64,000 nt of DNA, from contig OX485805.1 in assembly GCA_950295325.1 (NCBI GenBank), positions 28,073,501 through 28,137,500 on the forward strand, read 5' to 3'. The translations under genes were made by a program, and so were the position numbers. Positions 51,301-61,200 of this stretch are shown here, piece after piece. Position 1 is the stretch's first letter. Each line of letters begins with the position of its first letter. The notes beneath the pieces are model-generated. The model did no database searches. It was not told where the DNA came from and saw nothing but the letters and a program-made list of their open reading frames with translations. The DNA comes from Polytrichum commune (Eukaryota; Streptophyta; Polytrichopsida; Polytrichales; Polytrichaceae).

Positions 51301-52852
51301 GATGCAGCAGAGGTCCTTCTCACTGACGGGAATCCTCAAGTTGTTGAATGTATGTCCCAGGAATTGATATGACACTGTTGTGTAGTCTTATTGCATTCAC
51401 ATAAAAGTTATCTTTAAAGTGACAAAAAGGAGGGTTGAAGGAATTGAAGTCCTTTATGACAAGAGTCAAAGGTCACTTGTACTCGTTTTTGCAAGAAGGT
51501 AACTTAAACCCAAGGCCTAAACCCAGATCCCATGGGATCAGCTGCCTAAGGTCAGAGTAGTACTCCAATGGGCGACCTTCCTAACACTAGAGTTCTGGTG
51601 GACCCTACCACATATGCAAGTGAACCAGATATTTTCAACGAACCATGTGAGAACCTAGAGGCTTGTCCATAAGGGAGATAGGTGCCAACCAGCTTGTCTG
51701 CATCCCTTCAAGGTGTTCACCTTCAAAAGGAGGCAGTAGTCTTCGGGGGCCCTCTAATTCTTGTAATGCCCATTTCAGGAATACATTTAGACTTGGACCA
51801 ACTTGACCATAATCCATGCTAGTGGCCACATCAGAGTTGTCTTTCGTTATTGCCTTGTCTTTGCATGACAAGAATGGCAGATAATTCTGAAGCTAATGTG
51901 GTATAATTGTGTTATGGTACAGATATCAAAAAGAATATTACTGCGAATTGTGGATTATTTGGCGGCACTAAAGTGCGCACGTGTGCATTGCACTGGAGCC
52001 GACATCAGGCCGCCATGCCTGGATTGAAGTTTGACCTGGTTGTAGCTGCAGACTGGTATTTACTAACTAATCATGGTTATAAATTCTTTGAAGTCAAACC
52101 ATTTCAGGTTATGAATTTCATTTGACAAACAACCATTTCAAACTGGGGTCATGAACATAGTTATTTGTCAAACAAACTTCATAACCCCAAATGGTTGACC
52201 AATAGTCAGTAGTTCCCCATCTTGGTTACTAATCTCAAATTAATATTTTCTTTTGTTGGTATTTTCAATTTTGAGTCAGGAATTCAAATTTATCCTCCTA
52301 TTATAGGTTGCAATTAATAATATCATGCTACACACTATTTTGACTCTTGAGAATAGAGTATCTACTGCTAACACTTGTGTCGTCACAACAAGAAGGTTAT
52401 CAATTACAACATTTTATTATAAAACTTCTATGTGGCTGTATCAATGAAGGTTAGTTATTTGCTTTCTGGAGGCCAGTGGATCACTATGTATCTACTAACA
52501 TTACTTGCTTGGATGTTGCAGTACATTTTTTAAGGATTTTCATTTAGACCTGGCACACACAATCAAGGGCCTTCTTGGAACAGCTGATGATTGTCAAGCT
52601 ATTCTTTTCAACCCACAGCGAGGCGACTCCCTGGATCGCTTCATCAAGGCTTCTCAAAGTGCAAAACTTCAGGTCGACATTCACGAGCACTATGATGCCA
52701 AAATATGGGAACTTCATAAGGCCTTTGTGAAGAACGATGCAGGTTCCCAATGGCCAAACTATGATGAAGATCATTGTTACCCTCTTCTCCTCTCTATTAG
52801 GCATCTCAAAGATGGAGAGTCATCCACTGGTTGTTTTCAAGATCTCAACTAG
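48347..52852 (+). CDS. CaMKMT: Calmodulin-lysine N-methyltransferase
   Basis: Class I SAM-dependent methyltransferase expected to trimethylate a calmodulin lysine (Lys115 in known systems). Seven exons: 48347-48422, 49491-49764, 50178-50257, 51069-51129, 51234-51349, 51923-52055 and 52522-52852, every phase matching, 356 residues (human about 323). The start ATG at 48347 opens MAATPPSASSLRWSLLGR, matching the family's N-terminal LRWSLLR helix; an earlier ATG at 48335 is out of frame. Motif I is VVELGAGYGLAGL (about 168-180), followed by LLTDGN (acidic SAM ligand), ADCTFFKDFH and a C-terminal RGDSLDRF...YDAKIW and CYPLLLSI. Exon 2 encodes an unusually long Ser/Asn/Glu-rich insert. Intron 1 has four tandem repeats, intron 5 a 5S-derived element and intron 6 a small hairpin MITE. 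Confidence 0.93.
48440..49400. repeat. Four tandem copies of a 220-243 bp unit, CaM-KMT intron 1
   Basis: Each copy contains TTGCCTAAC..CA(C/T)(G/A)T followed by TTCAGCTCCGGCT, CCAAGCCTA(A/T)AGACT, GTCTGTTCTTCAGT, TTGGATCCATGTC and AGGAGGTATTTGTGTGCT. The last block is at about 48639, 48871, 49097 and 49337. It fills nearly all of the 1.07-kb intron. Confidence 0.88.
51498..51848 (+). mobile_element. 5S rRNA-derived SINE-like element, copy C
   Basis: In CaM-KMT intron 5. The head aligns to the sense strand of plant 5S rRNA: AGATCCCATGGGATCAGC, GAGTAGTACTCCAATGGGCG and ACCTTCCTAACAC correspond to 5S box A through the intermediate element and box C. The tail ACTTGGACCAACTTG ... TCAGAGTTGTCTTTCGTT is shared with the copies at 60.9 and 63.0 kb. 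The middle about 130 bases is private to this copy. The flanking duplication is not clear. Confidence 0.75.
52099..52194. mobile_element. Small hairpin MITE in CaM-KMT intron 6
   Basis: The left arm from CCATTTCAGGTTATGAATTTC and the right arm, reverse-complemented CCATTTGGGGTTATGAAGTTT, match over about 48 bases with few changes and meet near 52147. It encodes nothing. I could not fix a target duplication. Confidence 0.65.
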
Positions 52853-53687
52853 ATGATTTTGTTCTTTGTAATATAAAATGATCTAAGCTATTTCTTAAGG
52901 CCAACATTTGCATACACCTCAATTGTTTGAACAGTGAAGAGTAATTGTGCACTTCTGGCATTCCTTTGTCTCTAAAGGAACTCTGAACTCAAACAATCCC
53001 AATGATCTAAGTTGAGCTGGTGATTGCTCCCAAGGTTTCATTCTCTCTTACTCTGTCGACTTGAGAACCAACTTCCCAAGCTAGGAGACTGAAACAGAGT
53101 CTTTGAATTTATGCACATGTTAATATGCAGATGGTATTTCAAATGTTAGCATGTAATAAATTTGGTAAGAGCCCAGACTATACCTTTGTCTGAAGACCAT
53201 TTCAAATTGCTTGGACCATTAACTTCAAATGTAAAACACTTGCAATTATGTATGGAAATGGTGGCTAACAATTTCTAGAGATTGTATAGGATTGTATGTT
53301 GGATGTCTTCATGTACATGATCGTACTTGCACTCTAATTTCAGCTTATTTATCCACTTGGAGTATCAATAAGTTAAAAATTCAGCTTATTTCAATTTTCT
53401 AGACTCCAAAGCCTTGTCATCATTGTTAGAAATTTCAAATTGATAAAAACGGAAAATCTAATTTTCCTTATTATTCTTCCTCTGCATGTGTCCTCTCCAA
53501 TGAATGGGGGAGAACCGACCTGTAGTTACTGGTTCTCTCTTCAACCTCTATGGGATAAAGGTAGGACAAAACAACTTACATGCATTGAATGCATGGAAGT
53601 AAGAAAATCTGTCATTCAAGAAATCTACTGATCTTTGCACATGCTATGTTCCAATTGTCCTTTTTGAGGGCAAATGCTTAAATCTTA
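52853..53687. other. 3' flank of CaM-KMT
   Basis: About 830 bases of AT-rich sequence up to the Tc1-type element; no gene or repeat recognised. Confidence 0.45.
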
Positions 53688-55278
53688 CAAGTGACTTCAA
53701 AAACCGAGTCTATGGAAGAAACTTGAAACTTCAAATGACAATGCCAGAAACAAGAGTGATCGAAATCAAAAGTTATAAAAACAAAAATTATAGAGTATAA
53801 AGTTCTACACACCATTGTAAAGATAAAATCATGATTTCAATTACAACAAAGTAGATAAAGATGTTGAAGAAAAGTATGTACATAGACTCCGTTTTTGCAC
53901 TACAGTATAGAAGACACTTAAATATATATCTATTCAGTGCCCTTTTGCAGCTAAAACAGTTGTAATTCGATCAGACATGCTAGGATACAATCCTCTACAC
54001 TTCTCTAGACTAATAGAGTCACAAACTTCTTGCACTTGAACCCATAATTGCATAATGCCATTGGGAGGACTATAGGATGAGTTCAATTGCCATTTCGGTA
54101 AAGCCCATATGTGCTAAATAGGATTTAAGTTAGGGGATTGTGCATGCCACTCTAAAACACAAAATGGTTGCTTCCCAAACCATTCTTGAACAATCTTGGT
54201 TGTATGCACGGCAACATTGTCTTGTTGAGAAATGATTTCTGCAAGATTGAAACCAAATGCAAGCAATATATTACACAAATCTTGCTCTAAAATTGCAATG
54301 TAGCCTCTAGCATTCACATGCCCTTGTATATTATGCAATGACCCCAATCCTCTACAAGTCAAACAACCCCAAAGCATTATAGAGCCTCCACCATGCTTCA
54401 CAATTTGGTTCACAGCACGCACAAGGATGTTTTCTTTGTCCTCTATCCAACACCAAGTCCTCCCATATGAATTGAAATGACATATTTTAGTTTCATCACT
54501 AAACACCACCCGCTCCCAATCACTCACAATCCAATCTTTATGCATTTGAGCAAAGCAAAATTTGTCTTTGATGTTCTTCCAACTCAAAGTAGGCTTCTTA
54601 ACCTTTGTAAAAGAAGACAATCCTTGTTCTTTGAACACATTCCTCAAGGTATTGTCACACATCTTTACACCCATCTCTCTTCGAAGCACTTTTGATGCCT
54701 ATGTTGCAGTTTCTAAACCGCCAACAGTAACTAGCCGTGAAGCATAACGCTTCTCCCACTCTGTTAGGACCTTAGGACGACCTCCTTTAGACAATGCTAT
54801 ACTCGTAGAAAGCCTCTTTCTCACTCTATTAACTGTAGATTGTGCCAAACCCACACTCTTTGCAATCTCTCTACTATTCCTACCCTTCTCTATCAAGGCT
54901 ATGATATTTTGCTCTTTCTCTCATGAAATAGGTCTCGTCTTTCTATACAACCTCCACAAAGCCACAAGAAGTATTCAACACAATACACACGAAACCCTCA
55001 AATTTTTTGACTCAAAACAATGAAGAAACAAGAAATTGAGAGCTCTCAAAGAAGGTAGCAAGCGGCGCCTCAAAAATTGAGTCTATGTGACGTCGACATC
55101 TCTCTTCCTCTCACCGAAACCCCAATGAAGTTGATGACATCACCATGACATCATCTAAAAGTCAACTTCTAGTTCTTTTACAATTACATTTTACATTTCC
55201 TAAATATATCATTATCATTTTGTGAAATGCCCATGAAAGTCCTTGTTTCTTGCATAGACTCGGTTTTTGGAGTCATTG
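53688..55278 (-). mobile_element. Tc1-type (DD34E) DNA transposon, complete but inactive
   Basis: A 1,591-bp element flanked on both sides by TA (53686-53687 and 55279-55280), the target duplication of Tc1/mariner elements. Terminal inverted repeats of about 35 bp: the left begins CAAGTGACTTCAAAAACCGA and the right, reverse-complemented, CAATGACTCCAAAAACCGAG, so they differ by one indel and a few bases. The only gene is a transposase on the minus strand (separate entry), with three in-frame stops. A second, inner copy of the terminal motif lies about 190 bases inside each end, in opposite orientation to the outer one (53881-53905 and 55069-55087). Confidence 0.9.
53934..54968 (-). pseudogene. 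Tc1-like transposase with three nonsense codons
   Basis: The catalytic domain shows VVFSDETKICHF (first Asp), SQQDNVAVHTTK (second Asp) and SPNLNPI followed by TAG where the catalytic Glu belongs. There are exactly 34 residues between the second Asp and the stop, which is the DD34E spacing. The frame then continues (WALPKWQLN...) to a TGA at 53934-53936. Two further in-frame stops: TAG at 54699-54701, between the DNA-binding region and catalytic domain, and TGA at 54921-54923 near the N-terminus. The N-terminal helix-turn-helix pair is recognisable (REIAKSVGLAQSTVNRVRKR, then GGRPKVLTEWEKR). No frameshift is needed to follow the protein, so decay is by point mutation only; the exact start is uncertain. 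Confidence 0.88.
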
Positions 55279-55280
55279 TA

Positions 55281-58200
55281 GTGTCACCAACACTAAGTGT
55301 TAACCCAACATTATTTGTCATTCCTTTTAAAAAATTTGGGGGATTATAGATTTACAGTGTTGCAATAATTGTCACTTACCAAGTTAATTTTCATCCAAAT
55401 TTCAATCATCCATGACAATATTTCATCACAAGTTGTTGAAAAGAGAAGGTAGGGTTTTGGCCAATGGATGAACTCATCCATCATCCATGACAAATATTTG
55501 TTCACTTATTGTGTCATCCAAAAAGTTAATATAGTGACATTAAATACCATATGACATCAAATATCATATTTAGTGTACCTTGTCCATACGTGTTGGGGTC
55601 TGCATTTTGGTTTTAGGTTTTTATAAACTAGGGGTTCATTGAGCACTCATGGGCTCCCTTGAGTTTGCTCTTTGGATTGTGGCTAAGTTATTATGATCTT
55701 GTCTTTGTTTGCATGAGTTACATGCTTTGAATGAAAAATGTTGAATGGCTTTCTTATTGGAAAGTGAAAGTGGATTTTATATGTAAAAGGTGCTTGTTTA
55801 ATTGGAGATTTATATTTTGTAAATGTAGTGGAGGCAAATATGACATTACATTAAAAAGCTTGGTATAAATACACAAGTCCATTTTCTAACCTGTTGTTAG
55901 TATGTATACATTTGTTGTTCTCTATAAACTTCTTGTATATAGGATATATAATTTCATAGCAACCCACACACGTCATTTGGATTTTCAATGAAGAGTCCAC
56001 CCCCTGGGTGGAGTGTATTGTTGTGATATTCTTTGCATTGTCACATTTTGACCCTCGGTTTGCAACAACTTGGATATTCTTGATACGTTCATCGGCCATG
56101 CATGACTAAAACATATCCCAATCTTTCCAGCATTTATTGGCCACAAGCTCAAATCGCCTCAAAACAATATACTGTGGGACTGACAATATTCCACACAACA
56201 CTATTATGGATCTGAATAATGTTATGAAGCCTCCTCCAACAACCTTCTCAAAAGACTTGAAGGCATGCCATACAAACTTTGAGACTTCATCATCGCTTGA
56301 ATCATGTAGACTAAAACAGAATGTCCTCTTTTGATCTTCAAGAGCATTGATCCGCATAGTGTTATGTAATGCATTGACAACAAAATATCATAGCTTTCAC
56401 ATTCATGGGTTGTCTTTAATTTTATATATAAACATCACTACAAGAAAAAAAAAATGGGGTTTTCAAATTTTTTTTTTAAGAATATTTGGCCAAAACATAG
56501 TCCAAATAAAATTATGGGGAAATATATTAAGAAAAAAAGGGGGCCACGTTTCCATATATGACAGGCTAATTGGTCCATGAACTACTATATGGACATTTTG
56601 GCCATCTCAATATCAAACTTAATTATTTTACTTGAGACTCGAGGGAGTCATTACTATGGAATAAAATATATTGATGATCTATTCTTTTTCGAATTCGTAG
56701 AGGTCTCAAGTTAAAGGGGAGAGAGGAATTCTAGCCCTCAAGAACAAATAACTTGTACAATGGATTTGCAATCCGCCCCTTTAATTTACTCGGCCATTTT
56801 TCAAATCAAAAAATTATTTCTACTTCAACATGGTGTTACAGTAGAAGTCTACACTACGTGAATAATAATAATAATATATTTTGCATTAATTATAATATTG
56901 AAATATTGAAATGAGAAATTTTATACAAAGTGTATTTTCAATTATATTAGTCTTGTATTTTGTTTTAGCTTAGCTAGATACTGGCCAGGGCGCTTCATTA
57001 GTGAATTTTAAGAACAAATAGAAAGATAAATTTTTCATATAAATCTTCACCTAATCTCAAACCTAGAATACATGTTATAAAAGCATTTACATGAGCCATC
57101 GTCTGAAAACAATGCCCTTTTTTTTTGCCCTCTAATAATAATTCTAATATGAACCATAAATTAATGCAAAAATTTGACTAGGTAGTATTCTTGGATGTAA
57201 AATGTTATTGTTTAGTGACTAGGTACAAACTATTGTACTTATCCTAATTCTTCATGTCCATAGATCTTTTGAGTGTAATTGGTTAATTTTTTAAATACTT
57301 CAATTAATGCCAAAGTGATGGAGGTGCTACAGTAGTGCCATGACACATGACTTGATTTTGAGTGCTAAAGTGAGAAGGAATGAGCAGTTAAAATGAGCAG
57401 TTATGATAGACTTTAGACTTTGGTAATATGTTTGAGCCAACTTTTGCCTTCAAAAATTCAGAGTAATTTTAATTCAAGAAATAAAATTACCAAAAAAATT
57501 GTAGTCCTCCTGATTGCTATCTTCCTATACAAGAAACATTTGCACCACCATATGCTTCTCCAGGTGTTGGGGAGATCCTCTTACGTGATCAGTATGGACA
57601 CCTCTACCCTAATAGAAGATCCTCACCCACAATGTGGTGATTCGCACTTAACAATCCAACATCAATAGACACCCCTGGTGGAGAGTACAAGGCACGACTG
57701 TAGCACCTTAAGACAACTTTGCAAGATTCTGTAGGTTGCATATGAGTTTTAAAAAAATTAAGTTTGTTTTTGTAGAATCTGTATGGACTTGCCAATCTAT
57801 GGAATTTTTTTGACAATTTTTCAAGGTATCTAGCTTGCTTGAAATAGCAAAAGTTTCTTGAAGCGACGCTTTGAAGCCTCAGTAGCTTTAAGAGCCGTGT
57901 GAATCTAGCGTCAGTTGTATGAGGACTGAAATTCTCTTGGATCAAAAACATGGACACACATTGAAAGCAACTTAGATGTCTAGAAATGGCAAGACTGGAT
58001 TGTCTTATCGCATACATCTGATTAAGGCTGGTTCACACTATCCATCATCAACCCTCGCAATCACTGGGTGGCAACCAGAGAAATTTGGCAGACGACACTT
58101 GCTGCTACAGGTGAAGTAATGCTGGGGACCATGGTGAAAGTCCACAAATAAATAGTATTGTTGTGACTCATGTCTCCCTTCTTGCATTACTTCGAGGTAG

Positions 58201-58289
58201 GCCACACTCTCTCGGTTCTTCCGATTCTAATGCAATCCCGAAACAAAGAAATCTCAAAAAAATTCTTAGGGCATATCTAAAGTGACTGT
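55281..58289. other. Spacer with one MITE remnant
   Basis: About 3 kb, AT-rich. A deleted relative of the 12.6-kb MITE lies at 56173-56226. A 137-codon open frame on the minus strand (58017-57604) resembles nothing I know and has no supporting splice or motif evidence, so it is not called. The rest is featureless to me, including the 3' flank of the NPR1-like gene. Confidence 0.45.
56173..56226. mobile_element. Deleted MITE remnant (family of 12644-12791)
   Basis: GTGGGACTGACAATATT joins directly to the family's right end TTATGGATCTGAATAATG. The central part is missing relative to the 12.6-kb copy. Confidence 0.65.
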
Positions 58290-61200
58290 CTACAATCTCG
58301 TTATAAGACTGCTACTTGAAGATGTTGAGGATGATGAAGACGATAAAACAACTTCCTGCCTTCGCGGTTTCTTCTGTTTCTCAATCTGTTTCTCTACAAC
58401 GTATCCTTGCAATATGGCCTTTAGTTCCTGAAATTGCCGTTTCTTCATGATCTGGTCCTCTGTGATGCCTTTATCAAAGAGGTCAGTCCAATCATCATCT
58501 TCTAGGACGTACTTGTCTACAACTGCAGAGTACTTTGGAAAAACTCTGCGTCCTGCTTCAACTGCACACCACAATTTGCAACATTTAAGCACCTTCAAGA
58601 CGAGATTGCATTTATTCATTCTACAAAGCAAAAGGCCCAAGAGCATCCTCCCAGGGGCACACCAAACGGCCCTCTACCATCGGTTTCATGGAGTCAGACG
58701 GAATGTTTGTCTCACCAAATATATCCAAAATGTGCATTATGTCAAAATCAGTAGGCAATACACATTTTGGACATATTTGGCGAGACAAGCATTCCGTCTT
58801 ACCGCATTGAGCCTACAAACCCGATAGTCGAGGGCCATTTGGTGTATCTCATGCGGGGATGCTCTTAACACGACTCGAAGGTGACAACAAATATCGAATT
58901 CATTAGTCAAGGTCTTATGACCCGCCAATCCAAATCAAAAGTATATCCAGAACAAGTTTCCAGTGCCGCAGGACAATTGCCCAGGACTCATATACTTGTA
59001 GTGAGATCTGCACATGAACTACTTCCATAACTAGTGAGAAACAAAACAGGCTATTGTAGGATTTCTAAACGAGTTATTCCATTTGAGGAAATGCAAATCC
59101 AGGGAGACCTCGTACAGAGGGAGAACATAACCTAAGAAAGAAAAGAGTTGTACCAAAAATTGACTGATATAATGTTCATAGAGAACCTACCCGTGTTTCG
59201 CAAGGCTTCACACCTCTGCCTCAAAGACTCGAGCAGATCTTCTTTTGATTCATCACTAATAGTAACACCTACCAGACCTGCTAGTCTTTTTGTAGGTTCT
59301 TCGTTTAAATCTACCGAGGGTCTTCTCCTCCTTGCAATTTCTGACCCAGGAGAGCCACTTGTAACTCCTGAATACTCAGGACTGAAGGGTTCAAGTTGAG
59401 ACATACCCATCACAATGCTAGCCTCTTGTGGGAAAAGCAACTTCGCCAGAGACACTGTAAAACATTAGCCCCAAATGCGGGCACCCAAGGTCAGAGGCTA
59501 GCTGGAGGTACTCACATACATTTATCCCCATATTGCAGAATAAATGTAAATCAAAAACTTACCACGGTATGACCACATAAAGTGGTAAGGCAATGGTGAC
59601 ACAATGTTACAAAACAAAAAACATAAAATGTGTTCACACCTCATTTTGGAGTTCCTATCAAATCTTATGTGGCATATGGTGTGTCACTTGATGTTAGGCA
59701 AAGTGGTAAGATACCACCACTCAATGCTCGGTTATCATTAGCTCAAAATAAGGTGGTGGTGATATTTTATATGTCCAAGAAACAAGCAATTCGATCAATG
59801 TGGACATAGGATACTATGATAGTGATAGACCAGGTGGAACAATGATTGTATGTTGCCATGCGATATTCAATTGGTGTTAGGCCTTTAACATTATGGACAG
59901 CTAACACTTGACGTCGTCAAACCTCTAAAGGGTCCAACCACACCAAATGGTAAGTCAATGGTAGCTCAATGCTAATAAAATAAGAAACATACAACGCATC
60001 CACACCTAATGTTGCAGTTATCATCAAATCTTATGTGGCATATGATGTGTCACTTCATGTTAAGCAAAGTGGTCAGATATCACTTAGTGCTAAGTTACTG
60101 TCAGCTCATATACTGAAGTCCCAAGTTTTAGCTCAAATTGAGGTAGCATTTTATATGTCTAAAAAGGAAACAAATTAAGTCAATGTAAACTTTACCACTA
60201 GATGTGGACATTTGAATGTTATAATAACGGTGGAGTAGGTGCTAAGAATGATGATGTTAGCGTGGCACTTAACATTATGGACGACTAACATTTGGTGTGT
60301 CTAGACCTTTGATTATTGACACCAGGAATAAGAAGCCTGAATGCAAAGGCACCTACAAGAATGGAATCCTGCTGGTGACTTGAATAAATGCCAAGGGACT
60401 GACCTCGATTTTCAAGATATAGCAACATGCTCATGAGCTCCTCTTCAGTAGATGGTACATTCAACACCGCAGCACTTGGAATTGTGTGTCTCTTTTCGGC
60501 CTGTTCCAGCAAATCGATGCACAGGCGGTCCTTTTTGTTCTCCTCCTGCTCCGAGTCTAATATACTTGCCAGGCGTCTAGAGATGTCTATAGCTCTCTGA
60601 TTATTCATTGTCAATTCATCAAGACGAGCTCCCTTATCTAATAGACTTCCAATTATCTGCGGCTCCCTTCGCCAGGCGGCAACATGGAGAACCGTCAACC
60701 CCCTTCCATTTCGTAGATTTGTGTCTACAACAACAAATGGAGAAGTCGTTAGGAGATGAAACATAAATAGGACATTAGACCTGGAAACATAGTACCCTGA
60801 ACCCTCACAATTCACTTGGTTGCAACAAATGTGATTGAACACCTCCTGGTAAGGCAGTTGCCCAGTCAGATAAAACAAAAGACAGCTCTGATATTGCCAC
60901 CGGTGTGTATTATGATCTTGCTTCATTGTCGAGTTGGTATATGTCTATATGTAATCCCCGAAACAGGCATTACAAGGATTAAAGAACCCCTAACAACTAC
61001 TGATTTTCGAAGGTAAAACCATGACTGGGTACAACCAAACCAGCCGACACTTATTAATTTCAAGGACAAGCCCCTAAGTTCCACATGGTTGGTTGAAAAT
61101 ACCCACCCGGATAGCCCCACTCTTATTAGGTGGATCATAGGTGGTAGGGTGCACCAAAAATCAATTCCTACAAAAGTCACCCATCGAGTACTATTCCGGT

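Noticed and set aside
57604-58017. 137-codon open frame on the minus strand
   Set aside because: No family resemblance, no splice support, ordinary length for chance in this composition.
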